Shown: piece after piece, positions 24,642 to 33,025 of the stretch | How positions within the stretch are numbered: the stretch's first letter is position 1 | Layout of the letters: each line of letters begins with the position of its first letter | Source: Mycobacterium sp. Marseille-P9652 | GTDB lineage: Bacteria; Actinomycetota; Actinomycetes; Mycobacteriales; Mycobacteriaceae | Assembly: GCF_902652685.1 (NCBI RefSeq) | Contig: NZ_CACRUY010000012.1 | Span: 59,459 to 123,458, forward strand | Direction of reading: 5' to 3' | Length of the DNA: 64,000 bases | Position numbers and translations under genes: made by a program | The notes under the pieces: model-generated | The model's database searches: none | The model's input: only the letters and a program-made list of their open reading frames with translations | Told to the model about the DNA's origin: nothing

Positions 24642-25238
24642 ATGAAATTCAAGCAACTGGTCGGGGGAGCCGCGATTGCCGGCGCCCTCGGCGCGGCGGC
24701 ACTGGGTGCCGGCGCGGGCTCGGCCCTGGCCGCGCCCGGAGGAGCACCCGGCGGACCCGCGGGCGGCCATGGTGCGGCGCCCGCCGGCAGCCACGGCGGG
24801 CCGGCCCCGCAGGCGCCGGGCGGACCCGGCGGACCAGGGGGACCCGGCGGACCCGGCGGACCCGGCGGTCCGGGACACGGGCCGGACGGTCCAGGCGGAC
24901 CGGGCGGACCGGGGCACGGGCCCGATGGTCCCGGCGGACCGGGTGGGCCAGGACACTGGCCCAACGGACCTGGCGGTCCGGGCGGACCCGGCGCGCCTGG
25001 GGTGTGGCACGGCGATGACCACCGCGGCTACTTCCACGGCGCCCCGTGGGGCGACGGACCTGCACCGTGGGGGCCGGGACTGCCCCCGCGGCCGGATTGG
25101 GACAGGCCGCTGCCGCCTCCCGGCGGGCAATGGGGATATGGCCCGATCAACTACTACGGCTACCCCGAAACCCCCGTCTGGGATCCCGGATTCAACCAGT
25201 GGGGCTTCTGGTTCTTCGGCGTCTGGATTCCGCTGTAA
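24642..25238 (+). CDS. Secreted Gly-Pro-Gly repeat protein
   Basis: ATG 24642, with AGGTG six bases upstream, gives 198 residues; GTG 24633 is the alternative. A signal peptide (KFKQLVGGAAIAGALGAAALG, cleavage after ALA) is followed by about 90 residues of (GGP)n, interrupted by HGPDG and HWPNG. The C-terminal 75 residues are aromatic and Pro-rich (HRGYFHGAPWG, INYYGYPETPVWDPG, FNQWGFWFFGVWIPL). The collagen-like triplet has no hydroxyproline context in bacteria. A role in the cell envelope is plausible. The tandem DNA repeats make copy-number variation likely. Confidence 0.75.
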   Translation: MKFKQLVGGAAIAGALGAAALGAGAGSALAAPGGAPGGPAGGHGAAPAGSHGGPAPQAPGGPGGPGGPGGPGGPGGPGHGPDGPGGPGGPGHGPDGPGGPGGPGHWPNGPGGPGGPGAPGVWHGDDHRGYFHGAPWGDGPAPWGPGLPPRPDWDRPLPPPGGQWGYGPINYYGYPETPVWDPGFNQWGFWFFGVWIPL

Positions 25239-25252
25239 GAACTAGCCCGCAT

Positions 25253-25286
25253 GACGGCCGCTTCGCCACCTGGCGGGGCGGCCGTC
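25253..25286. terminator. Bidirectional hairpin terminator
   Basis: Arms GACGGCCGC (25253-25261) and GCGGCCGTC (25278-25286) pair perfectly, with an inner CGCC/GGCG stem (25264-25267 with 25272-25275). TTTG follows shortly after. It is placed between the stops of the GPG protein (25238) and the methyltransferase (25320). Confidence 0.7.
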
Positions 25287-25319
25287 GTGTTTGCCTCCCA
25301 AACTCTGGTTGCGCAGAAC

Positions 25320-25955
25320 CTAGCTTCTGGTGCCGACGGTGATCAGATCGGAGATCACCCGCGTCCAGAGCGGTCGCGGGATACGGTGCTGGTCGGTGAT
25401 CCGAAAACCGGCCTCTTCGAACAACTTCCGCATCTCGGTCGGTGACGCGTTGTGTTGCGGTTTCCATGTGTTGTCCGAGAAGGCTTGCAGCCGGGGCTGA
25501 CGCGCGCTCAGAGCCGCGACGGCCACAAGTCCACCGGGCGCCAAAACGCGATGGAACTCGCGCAGCGCCGCAGGCTGATCGAAGAAGTGGAATGCCGACG
25601 TTGTGACGACGGCGTCGAGCGCCCCGTCACCGAAGGGCAACTGCTCGGCCGGTCCACGGATCCACCGCACGCGGCCGGATCGGGCACGGGCCTGGTTGAG
25701 CATCCCGTCGGACATGTCGACGCCGTAGATCTCGTCGGGGGCGAGTTCCCGCTCGATGCGATCGCTGAGTATCCCCGTGCCGCAGGCGATGTCGGCGATC
25801 CGACGCGCCCCGTGGGTACGCAGCGCGGCGATCACCTCGTCGTGCGGCGGACGGTACACCCACTGCTGCAGAAACGGCAGATCGTAGGCCGGCGCCAGGA
25901 AGCCCCACAGTCGTGTAACCGCGTCGTTGAGCCCCCGGCGAGGAGCCGTGGTCAT
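25320..25955 (-). CDS. Class I SAM-dependent methyltransferase
   Basis: A 211-residue protein starting at ATG 25955, overlapping the upstream methyltransferase stop as ATGA. Motif I is [13 protein letters not shown], motif II is [14 protein letters not shown], and [15 protein letters not shown] is the post-II strand. These are the marks of the Methyltransf_11 group that methylates small molecules or lipids (ubiquinone/menaquinone-type relatives). The substrate is unknown. The tight coupling with the following family member suggests a shared pathway. Confidence 0.85.
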   Translation of the reverse strand: MTTAPRRGLNDAVTRLWGFLAPAYDLPFLQQWVYRPPHDEVIAALRTHGARRIADIACGTGILSDRIERELAPDEIYGVDMSDGMLNQARARSGRVRWIRGPAEQLPFGDGALDAVVTTSAFHFFDQPAALREFHRVLAPGGLVAVAALSARQPRLQAFSDNTWKPQHNASPTEMRKLFEEAGFRITDQHRIPRPLWTRVISDLITVGTRS

Positions 25956-26884
25956 GCGCCCAGAACTGCGTCGTAATAGATCGTGTCGGCCATCGACACC
26001 GAGTCGTGGTGCTGCGGAATGGCATCCAGATCGTTGTCCGCGAGCAGCTCGGTCATCTGCGTACCGGCCGACCGCCACCCCAGGTTCTGCAGATAGGCGC
26101 CGACGTCGTTGCGTTCCCCCTCATAGCCCAGATCGGCGAACTCGAGGTCGAAGCCGTGTTCACGCCACTTGTCGCTGGCCTTCCGCATCATCTCCCTGGA
26201 CCGTTCGCGCTCGGCCTCGGGGATGTCGGGAACGGCTTCGCACGCCAGCCGGCTGCCCGCGGCGCTGAGTCCGGTGATGTTGTCCAACAGGCGGTTCTGA
26301 GCGTCCGGCGGCAGATACCCGAAGAGTCCCTCGGCGATCCACGCCGTCGGTTGGCTCGGGTCGAACCCGCTGTCCAGTAACGCCTTTGGCCAGTCATTGC
26401 GAAGATCGACGGCGACGGTACGCAGCTCGGCGCGCGGTTCGGCGCCGAGCCCCGACAGGGTGGCCGTCTTGAACTCGATCACCTGGGGCTGGTCGACCTC
26501 GAACACCGTCGTACCGGCCGGCCATGCGAGCCGGTAGGCGCGGGCGTCCAGGCCCGACGCGAGAATCACCGCCTGACGTATTCCGGCCCCCGTCGCCGCT
26601 TCGAAGAACGCGTCGAAGAACCGCGTCCGCGCGGCCATCGCGTCGGGCATGTGTTCGAGCTTGAACGGCGAGTCCTCCAGGTCGACGTCGGCGGCGACGA
26701 GTTCGCCGGTGGCCCAACGCGTGAAGAAGTCGACGCCGACGGCGCGCACCAGCGGCTCGGCAAACCGGTCCTCGATCACCGGGTTGTCGGCATTGGTGGC
26801 GATCGCGCGCGCCGCCGCGACCATCGTGGCCGTCGCGCCGACGCTGGTCGCCAGGTCCCACGTGTCGTTGTCTGTGCGTGGCAT
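25952..26884 (-). CDS. SAM methyltransferase, mycobacterial TIGR00027 / PPM-like family
   Basis: ATG 26884 ([27 protein letters not shown]) gives 310 residues; TTG 26899 would add five. This N-terminus and the motifs [31 protein letters not shown] and [18 protein letters not shown] are diagnostic of the expanded mycobacterial S-adenosylmethionine-dependent methyltransferase family, related to leucine carboxyl methyltransferases. The substrates of this family are mostly unknown. GGAGAG lies about 9 bases upstream of the chosen start. Confidence 0.9.
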   Translation of the reverse strand: MPRTDNDTWDLATSVGATATMVAAARAIATNADNPVIEDRFAEPLVRAVGVDFFTRWATGELVAADVDLEDSPFKLEHMPDAMAARTRFFDAFFEAATGAGIRQAVILASGLDARAYRLAWPAGTTVFEVDQPQVIEFKTATLSGLGAEPRAELRTVAVDLRNDWPKALLDSGFDPSQPTAWIAEGLFGYLPPDAQNRLLDNITGLSAAGSRLACEAVPDIPEAERERSREMMRKASDKWREHGFDLEFADLGYEGERNDVGAYLQNLGWRSAGTQMTELLADNDLDAIPQHHDSVSMADTIYYDAVLGA

Positions 26885-27033
26885 GCGCCTGCTCTCCAAG
26901 TCGCTCGAGGTGATTACTTAGCAAGTATAACGAACGAGCGCGCCACAAGTTCCCGCCGGTCCCTGGCCGCCGCGGCGAAAGCGCCGCGGGCTCCGGCGAG
27001 CGATTCAGTGCTGCAAAGGAAACGAATTGCCGC

Positions 27034-27294
27034 CTATCGCGGCCCCGGGCCGCCCGGTCCCCCCGGGCCGCCGGGTCCGCCCGGTCCACCGGGGCCACCC
27101 GGTCCGCCGGGACCACCCGGCCCGTTGGCGGCCGGCGCCCAGAACACGCACTGATTCGTGTTGGGATTCCACACCCAGCCGGGAGCGCAGTCGTCGGCCC
27201 GGCTGACCGGCGCTGCCGCGAGGCCGACCACCGGTGACATCACCAGGGCCGAAAAGACCGCGCCGATGAGGCAATGCCGTAAGTAACGCACCAT
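27034..27294 (-). CDS. Small secreted protein with (GPG)n tail
   Basis: This is an 86-residue protein. The signal peptide (CLIGAVFSALVMSPVVGLAAAPVSRA) is followed by DDCAPGWVWNPNTNQCVFWAP with one likely disulfide. The C-terminal 30 residues are nothing but GPGGPG triplets ending in GPR. The Cys-flanked GWVWNPNTNQC core resembles small secreted mycobacterial proteins. Its tail echoes the larger GPG protein at 24642 on the opposite strand, with two methyltransferase genes between them. Confidence 0.7.
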   Translation of the reverse strand: MVRYLRHCLIGAVFSALVMSPVVGLAAAPVSRADDCAPGWVWNPNTNQCVFWAPAANGPGGPGGPGGPGGPGGPGGPGGPGGPGPR

Positions 27295-27390
27295 CGCCGC
27301 CCCTCACTTTCTCGCATTCGGCCAGACCATTGTCCTCCGCACGGCGCGCTCGCGTGCCGAAAACCGCGAGAGGGCGGCATGCGCCCAGGG

Positions 27391-27822
27391 TCAGTCGAGA
27401 ACCAACTCGAAGATGGGGATGATGCGGTCGGTGCGCTCCTGGTATTCGCCGAACCCGGGGGCGCGTTCGACGACGACGGGATAGATCGAGTCCCGCTCGG
27501 TCCGGGACAGTTCGCGAGCGGTGGCCGGCTTCGCGGCGTCCGAACCGATTTCGACCGTCACGCCGGGATGCGCGCGCAGGTTGTGTACCCACGCCGGATT
27601 CTTGTCCCGGCCGGCCGCCGAGCCGACGACATAGATCTTGCCGTCGATGTCGAAATACGCGACGGGATTGACCCGTTGGGCTCCGCTTCGGGCGCCAGTC
27701 GAGGTCAATAGCAGCAGGGGAAAGCCCTCGAACTGGCCGCCCACCTTGCCGCCGTTGCGGCGGAACTCGTCGATATTGCGCTCGTTGAATTCGCGTTCCG
27801 ATTCCATGGCGTCGTCGCTCAT
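27391..27822 (-). CDS. Deazaflavin (F420)-dependent nitroreductase family protein
   Basis: A 143-residue split-barrel protein of the Ddn family. Characteristic segments are NIDEFRRNGGKVGG near the N-terminus, LLLLTSTGARSG(A)QRVNPVAYF, and YVVGSAAGRDKNPAWVHNLRAHPGVTVE, which form the F420-binding barrel. Ddn-type enzymes reduce quinones and activate nitroimidazoles, using F420H2. The exact electron acceptor here is unknown. It has its own transcript, with 229 bases upstream before the next gene. Confidence 0.9.
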   Translation of the reverse strand: MSDDAMESEREFNERNIDEFRRNGGKVGGQFEGFPLLLLTSTGARSGAQRVNPVAYFDIDGKIYVVGSAAGRDKNPAWVHNLRAHPGVTVEIGSDAAKPATARELSRTERDSIYPVVVERAPGFGEYQERTDRIIPIFELVLD

Positions 27823-27937
27823 TGCGACATCGTGTCACGCCCCACATAGCCAGGCAATGCCGTTGCACACCATACGGACTGGCCGGTTAACAATACAAAG
27901 ACTTTGAGTGTCAAGTGCGCACCACCGATCGGCGCTG

Positions 27938-27951
27938 TGAGACGAGTCTCA
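27938..27951. promoter_or_regulatory. Palindrome TGAGAC-GA-GTCTCA
   Basis: A perfect 6+6-bp inverted repeat in the divergent region between the F420-type gene and the MscS gene, about 100 bases before the MscS start. It could be an operator. No regulator is adjacent. Confidence 0.3.
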
Positions 27952-28051
27952 TCGCGAATTGGCTTTGTTCACAGGTTTTTTCGCGCCGGGTCCGGGGAAG
28001 GCCTACAGGCGCCATCCCCTCTATCCCATAATTCAGGAGCAGAACTTCTTC

Positions 28052-29281
28052 ATGCCTAAAGCGATACCGCTTCAAGCCGCCTCGCACGTAGCCCTCAACG
28101 TTGTCTGGGTGGTGGTCGCCGTGGCCGCCGCGTACGCGGCCGGCATGGCCTTGTCCTGGATCCTGCAGCGGACCAAGGGCCGCAGCGCGCTCATCAACGA
28201 CGTCGATGTGCTGACGCGGCGCCCGGTGCGCGCGACGCTGATGGTCATCGCCACCACCAGCGCGGCCCATCACACGTCGGCCGAGACATCGGGCCGCGGA
28301 TGGCTGGATCACCTGCTGCTCATCGCGCTGATGGCCACCGGCACCTGGCTGGCGGCCAGCTTGGTCTTCGTCGCCGAACGCCGCGCGGTGGCGAGGTTCG
28401 CGGGCGGCGACACGGACGTCACCGACGCCGACCGGCACCGGCGAAAGGTACGGACGCAGATCACCGTGCTGCGCCGGCTTGTTGTGGCCATCGTCGTCGT
28501 GTTCGGTCTGGGCGCCGCCTTGATGACGTTCCCCGCCTTCACCAATATCGGCAGAACCCTGTTCGCCTCGGCCGGCGTGTTGTCGGTGGTGGCCGGCCTG
28601 GCCGCCCAGACGTCGCTCGGCGCCGTCTTCGCCGGGATCCAGATCGCCTTCTCGGACGCCATCCGCGTCGGCGACGTCGTCGTGCTGGAGAAGGAGTGGG
28701 GCCGCATCGAGGAGATCACGCTGACCTACGTCGTCGTCCACCTGTGGGACGAGCGGCGGCTCGTGCTCCCCTGCACCTACTTCACCAAGACCCCCTATCA
28801 GAACTGGACGCGCAACGCGACCGCGCTGCTCGGCACGGTCGAACTCGACGTGGACTTCAGCGTGCCCGTCGACGCGATGCGCCCCGAACTGGACCGGCTG
28901 CTGCGGTCGAATCCGCTGTGGGACGGCCGCGTGGGCATCCTGCAGGTGACCGACGCGGTGGACGGTTACGTGCGGGTGCGGCTGCTCGTGAGCGCCCCCA
29001 ACGCCGGAGCGCTGTTCGACCTGCGCTGCGACGTCCGCGAGGGAATGGTCAAGTGGCTCCAGCGCACGCAGCCCGGCGCATTGCCGCGTCAGCGCATCGA
29101 GTCGGCCGAGCCCAGTCGCGATGACGACGTCGCCCGCCCGCTCGGTGGCCCGCAGGCGAAATCCACGCTGTTCAGCGGCACGCCGGACGCCGACGAGCGG
29201 GGGCGGGCGTTCGGCGGGGCGGACGGGGACGCCGAGCGCGACGACGCACGGGAGTTCGCGCGCGTGCGCTCTGGCCGGTGA
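28052..29281 (+). CDS. MscS-family mechanosensitive channel
   Basis: ATG 28052 (AGGAG 12 bases upstream) gives 409 residues. Four hydrophobic spans (near 10-30, 80-100, 135-155 and 165-185) lead into the pore helix and beta domain: LSVVAGLAAQTSLGAVFAGIQIAFSDAIRVGDVVVLEKEWGRIEEI, split here by family as TM3 plus the MscS vestibule start. The C-terminal 60 residues are charged and disordered. It would release osmolytes on hypo-osmotic shock. It is a mid-size member, longer than E. coli MscS (286). Confidence 0.9.
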   Translation: MPKAIPLQAASHVALNVVWVVVAVAAAYAAGMALSWILQRTKGRSALINDVDVLTRRPVRATLMVIATTSAAHHTSAETSGRGWLDHLLLIALMATGTWLAASLVFVAERRAVARFAGGDTDVTDADRHRRKVRTQITVLRRLVVAIVVVFGLGAALMTFPAFTNIGRTLFASAGVLSVVAGLAAQTSLGAVFAGIQIAFSDAIRVGDVVVLEKEWGRIEEITLTYVVVHLWDERRLVLPCTYFTKTPYQNWTRNATALLGTVELDVDFSVPVDAMRPELDRLLRSNPLWDGRVGILQVTDAVDGYVRVRLLVSAPNAGALFDLRCDVREGMVKWLQRTQPGALPRQRIESAEPSRDDDVARPLGGPQAKSTLFSGTPDADERGRAFGGADGDAERDDAREFARVRSGR

Positions 29282-29380
29282 TCACCGAGCCGGCCTGCAA
29301 GGTTGGTGACCGGCGAATCTGGGTATGACCTGGCCAGCCCATCGCATGGGTGTCCGGTTCCTCAAAAGAAGTGGTTGCCG

Positions 29381-30388
29381 ATGGTTGGCTGGCTGGACAG
29401 ACTGCAGCGACGGAATCGGTGCGTCGGCGTCGTCATCGCGGTCATCTACAAGTACCTCGACGACCAGGGCGGCTACCTGTCGGCCCTGATCACCTACTAC
29501 GGCTTCGTGTCGCTGTTCCCGCTCCTACTGCTGCTGACGACCGGCCTGGGCGTGGTGCTCGCCGGACGGCCCGATCTGCAGCATCAGGTGTTACAGAGCA
29601 CGTTGAGCCAATTCCCGGTCATCGGCGACCAACTTCACCAACCTCAGGGTCTCAGCGGTGGGACGGTCGCCGTGGTTGTCGGCATCGTGGGCGCGCTCTA
29701 CGGCGGATTGGGAGTCGGCCAGGCGGTGCAGAACGCCATGGATTCGGTGTGGGCGGTCCCGAGGAACAAGCGGCCCAACGTGGTTCGATCTCGCGTGCGC
29801 AGCTTGCTGCTGCTGTTCGTGCTCGGCTCGGCGGCGATCGCGGCCACAGTTATCTCGGGGCTGGGACACGCGACCGGGTCGCTCGGCCTCCCCTCGAAGA
29901 TCGGGCTGGTCTTCATCGCCGTGGTCATCAACGGCCTCATCTGTTTGGTGGCGTTTCGCGTGACCACCGCCCGCGAGCTCACCTACCGGCAGGTCATGCC
30001 CGGAGCGCTTGCGGCGGCGATCGTTTGGCAGATTCTGCAGTGGTTCGGCGCCGGCTACGTCCAGCACACGGTGAAGAGCGCCAGCGCGACCAACAGCGTC
30101 TTCGCGCTCGTGCTCGGCTTGCTGGCGTTCCTATATCTCGTGTCGTCGACGCTGGTGCTGTGCGCCGAGATCAACGTCGTCCTGGTCGAGCGGCTCTACC
30201 CGCGGGCGTTGCTCACGCCGTTCAGCGACAACGCCGACCTCACCACGGCCGACCGCAAGACCTACACCAAGAAGGCCAAAGCCGAACGCGTCAAAGGCAA
30301 TCAGCGCGTCAGTGTCTGGTTCCGCGACCACGGTCGCGGAGGCGACCGGGAGCAGAAACCCACCACCGGCGCCCGGCCAACCGGCTGA
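29381..30388 (+). CDS. YihY/BrkB family membrane protein
   Basis: ATG 29381 gives 335 residues with six hydrophobic spans. Family landmarks are GGYLSALITYYGFVSLFPLLLLL near the N-terminus, LYGGLGVGQAVQNAMDSVWAVP, and VASATNSVFALVLGLLAFLYLVSSTLVLCAEINVVL near the C-terminus. The tail is basic and soluble. The role of YihY/BrkB proteins is unsettled; once annotated as RNase BN, now considered transport or envelope proteins. Its stop touches the DUF3072 stop in TGATCA with no spare base. Confidence 0.85.
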   Translation: MVGWLDRLQRRNRCVGVVIAVIYKYLDDQGGYLSALITYYGFVSLFPLLLLLTTGLGVVLAGRPDLQHQVLQSTLSQFPVIGDQLHQPQGLSGGTVAVVVGIVGALYGGLGVGQAVQNAMDSVWAVPRNKRPNVVRSRVRSLLLLFVLGSAAIAATVISGLGHATGSLGLPSKIGLVFIAVVINGLICLVAFRVTTARELTYRQVMPGALAAAIVWQILQWFGAGYVQHTVKSASATNSVFALVLGLLAFLYLVSSTLVLCAEINVVLVERLYPRALLTPFSDNADLTTADRKTYTKKAKAERVKGNQRVSVWFRDHGRGGDREQKPTTGARPTG

Positions 30389-30601
30389 TCAGCCCCGTCC
30401 GGTCTGCTGCTGCAACTCGTCGATCAGCGCCGACGCTTCGGCCTTGGTCATCTCGTCGGAAACCTCGCGGCCCGCCTCTTGGGCCAGCGTGTGCACGTAG
30501 CTGCGTTGCGAGCCGGTCATCGGCTCATCCCCCGTCACCCAGTCCGAGGGGTCCTTCTCGGGATTTTCCCTGGGCGCCTGGCGGGTGTCGTCGTTCGTCA
30601 T
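30389..30601 (-). CDS. DUF3072 small protein
   Basis: ATG 30601 (MTNDDTRQAPRENPEKDP) gives 70 residues; the frame is open to 30652 without support. The sequence DPSDWVTGDEPMTGSQRSYVHTLAQEAGREV followed by MTKAEASALIDELQ is the DUF3072 pattern: an acidic, helical, soluble protein, common in actinobacteria, of unknown function. It is convergent with the BrkB gene with adjacent stops. Confidence 0.8.
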   Translation of the reverse strand: MTNDDTRQAPRENPEKDPSDWVTGDEPMTGSQRSYVHTLAQEAGREVSDEMTKAEASALIDELQQQTGRG

Positions 30602-30787
30602 GGGTATCACCTCCGAGGCCAGGGATATCCATCGCACGCATGTTCGAAACATCGCAGTCGGAATCAGGGGAACGACGCAGACGCGATGGCCGAGATGCGT
30701 TCGTGGTTCGAAGCGGAGCTCTCGGCCACGCTGCCGGCGGCCCGCACGCTGTATTGGACGTGACCCGTTGGCCGGCAGTACTTTTCG

Positions 30788-31966
30788 TCAGCCGAGCAGG
30801 CTCAGCAACAGGCTGGTGCCGATCGGCTGGACGGTCACTTGGCCACCGCCCAGGCTCGACGGCAGCGTCAACACGCCGCCGGTGATGATCGACGGAACGC
30901 CGACATCCCCACCGCCGACGCTCGACGGCAGGGTGAGCACGCCACCGGTCAGGATCGACGGCACGTTCACGCTCCCGCCCCCGGCAATGGGAGGCAGGCC
31001 GAGCACTCCACCGGTCAGGACCGACGGCAGATTCAACTCGCCGCCGCCCAAGGCGGGGGGAAGGCTGAACGCTCCCCCGTTGATGATCGGGCTCAGGACG
31101 GTGGTGATGGGCGGCACCGTCACCACACCCCCACCGACGCTCGAGGGCAGGCTCAGCAGGCCGCCGGTCAGGATCGACGGCAGCCCCAGCACGCCACCAC
31201 CGAGGCTGTCCGGCAGGTTCAGGAGGCCACCGGTGAGTATCGACGGCACGGTCAGCAGGCCACCGCCGACGAACGGGGGCAGGACCTCGACGCCGCCGTA
31301 GCGCCACGGGCTGACGACGCTCATGATCGTGGGCTCGACGCTGGAGATCGGAGGCACTACAAGTTGCCCACCCCCCAGAGTCGGCGGCAGGCTGAGCACC
31401 CCGCCGCTGACAATCGACGGCACGGTCACCGCGCCGCCGCCCACAATCGGGGGCAGGTCGAGCACACCACCGGAGAGAAGCGACGGCACTGTCACCGCGC
31501 CGCCGCCCAGGATGGGGGGCAACGTCACCACGCCACCGTCGAGGGACAGGCTGACGCTGCCGCCCAGGAACGACGAGACGCTGAGGTCGCCGGCGGCTGC
31601 CTGGGCTTCGGCCGCCGCGCCGGCGAGCGACTGCCCGAGCAAGCCCTGGACGGGGGCGTTGACGGCGCCCAGCACGGCCTGTGCGTTCGCCACCTCGGTG
31701 GCGAGGTAGGCGCCCGCACCCGCGTTCATCAAGCCGACGAACTGCTCGTGGAACAAGTCCGCTTGGGCGCTGAGGACTTGGAAGTCCAGGCCGAAATCGT
31801 TGAACATCGTTGCGACCAAGGCGGATACCTGGTCCTGGGCCGCGGCCGCGACCGCCGTGGTCGGCGCCGCGGCCGAGGCGGCCGACTCGGCAAGCAGTGA
31901 CCTGATGCCCGATAGGCCCTGGGCGGCCGATCCCAGTTGATCCGGAATTGTGACGAGATAGGACAT
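30788..31966 (-). CDS. PE-family protein with GGG/VPS tandem repeat domain
   Basis: This 392-residue protein has an N-terminal PE domain (about 1-95: MSYLVTIPDQLGSAAQGLSGIRS, ending near GAYLATEVANAQ) that targets type VII (ESX) secretion. From about residue 140 there is a repeat of roughly 20 residues, ideal form LP-S-S-x-GGG-x-V-T-VPS-I-L-TGG-V-L. It recurs about 11 times, with a break at SPWRYGG. It is not the PGRS (GGAGGX) type. The regular LPP/VPS with GGG turns suggests a beta-solenoid. GGGAGG lies just before the ATG. Confidence 0.85.
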   Translation of the reverse strand: MSYLVTIPDQLGSAAQGLSGIRSLLAESAASAAAPTTAVAAAAQDQVSALVATMFNDFGLDFQVLSAQADLFHEQFVGLMNAGAGAYLATEVANAQAVLGAVNAPVQGLLGQSLAGAAAEAQAAAGDLSVSSFLGGSVSLSLDGGVVTLPPILGGGAVTVPSLLSGGVLDLPPIVGGGAVTVPSIVSGGVLSLPPTLGGGQLVVPPISSVEPTIMSVVSPWRYGGVEVLPPFVGGGLLTVPSILTGGLLNLPDSLGGGVLGLPSILTGGLLSLPSSVGGGVVTVPPITTVLSPIINGGAFSLPPALGGGELNLPSVLTGGVLGLPPIAGGGSVNVPSILTGGVLTLPSSVGGGDVGVPSIITGGVLTLPSSLGGGQVTVQPIGTSLLLSLLG

Positions 31967-32139
31967 TGCCGCCTCCCGGGAGCCATCGTGGCGGTCGCCC
32001 GATGACCTAAGAAACGCGAGTTTAATAACCGGCGGTCGAAAATGCGTAAGAAAACGTGATTTTCAATTCGGGCGGTTGCGGAATTGGCATGGACGGCGTT
32101 TCCCGGATTCGGGTAGCTCAGGCGATGCCCGTTGGCGCG

Positions 32140-32157
32140 GTGACGGTCGACCGTCAC
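32140..32157. promoter_or_regulatory. Perfect 18-bp palindrome, candidate operator
   Basis: GTGACGGTCGACCGTCAC is self-complementary over all 18 bases. It ends 54 bases before the start of the haem-binding protein gene and lies in the divergent region with the PE gene. A regulator of haem or metal response is an attractive but unproven binder. Confidence 0.5.
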
Positions 32158-32211
32158 GTTAGGGACTTTCGGCCCGAGCGATGTCGCCCGATTCCGGCCG
32201 AGAATCACAAA

Positions 32212-32601
32212 ATGTTCTTCGCACAGTTCACTTGGCGACGGCTCGCTATCGGCGCGGTTGGCACGGGCGCGATCGTGGGCGCGCTGTTGTCCGCGGCGGG
32301 GACCGCCGCGCCCGACCCCCCCCCCCGCCCACCCAACTGCACCGCCGCGGACGTGGCCAGCGTCGCGACGGGAGTGGCGGCGGCACTGTCGACCTACCTG
32401 GTCACGCACCCGGACGTGAATGGGTTCTACACCGGCCTCCAGGATGTGCCGAAGGATCAGGTCCGCAACGACGTGCAGAACTACTTCAACGCCAACCCCC
32501 AGGAGCAGGCCGACCTCGAGAACATCCGGCAGCCGCTGACCGACATCAGGGAGCGTTGCCACTGGACGCCGCTTGTCGGGGAAGCCGGCGCGACGCCGTA
32601 G
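32212..32601 (+). CDS. Haem-binding secreted protein (MHB domain)
   Basis: ATG 32212 gives 129 residues. A signal peptide (RRLAIGAVGTGAIVGALLSAAGTAAP) is followed by a Pro-rich linker. The mature helical domain runs from CTAADVASVATGVAAALSTYL to IRERCHW, with Cys at both ends. This Cys...Cys all-helical module with HPDVN and QADLENIRQPL segments is that of the mycobacterial haemophore-like MHB family (Rv0203 type). It probably binds haem outside the cell for iron uptake. The haem ligand cannot be fixed by sequence alone. The next gene follows after 39 bases. Confidence 0.8.
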   Translation: MFFAQFTWRRLAIGAVGTGAIVGALLSAAGTAAPDPPPRPPNCTAADVASVATGVAAALSTYLVTHPDVNGFYTGLQDVPKDQVRNDVQNYFNANPQEQADLENIRQPLTDIRERCHWTPLVGEAGATP

Positions 32602-32640
32602 GCGATGGATTACCGGCATTCCCGCCGAAAGGGGCTTCCT

Positions 32641-32943
32641 GTGACGATGAAATTGCGCTCCTGCGCTGCCGGGGCGGCCGCAATATTGGCGCTCACGGCC
32701 ATTCCGGAAATGTTCGCCATTTTCCAGCCCCCGGGAGTGGCCACTGCGGACGTCTGCGCGAGCGTCGGCAGGCGGATTTCGGTGAGCGGGTGCACCAACG
32801 TCGCCGACACGGTCGGCACGTATGTGCCGCCGCCGGCGGACTACGCGCCGCTGCCGCAGGACTATCCCCCGCCACCGCCGCCCCCGCCGGTGAACGTGTG
32901 CGTCAATGCCGGGCGTCGAATTAATGTCAGCGGGTGTTTTTAA
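32641..32943 (+). CDS. Small secreted protein with duplicated Cys motif
   Basis: GTG 32641 (or ATG 32647) follows GAAAGGGG by 6 bases, giving about 100 residues. After a signal peptide (AAGAAAILALTAI...ATA) the mature protein begins DVCASVGRRISVSGC and ends VCVNAGRRINVSGCF, so the same 13-residue Cys loop occurs twice, joined by a Tyr/Pro-rich linker (YVPPPADYAPLPQDYPPPPPP). Each loop probably forms its own disulfide. I do not recognise a function. It lies behind the haem-binding gene, likely in one transcript. Confidence 0.7.
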   Translation: MTMKLRSCAAGAAAILALTAIPEMFAIFQPPGVATADVCASVGRRISVSGCTNVADTVGTYVPPPADYAPLPQDYPPPPPPPPVNVCVNAGRRINVSGCF

Positions 32944-33025
32944 AGGCGCTGCTCAAGGGCGGCGCTCAAACGGTCTTTACCCGATCTTGACCGCTTGTTG
33001 AATTGTCCTAACGACCATTGCGGAC

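Noticed and set aside
30687-30763. 25-codon frame MAEMRSWFEAELSATLPAARTLYWT
   Set aside because: Plausible start and composition, but too short, without ribosome site or homology clue. It may be a remnant of a lost gene.
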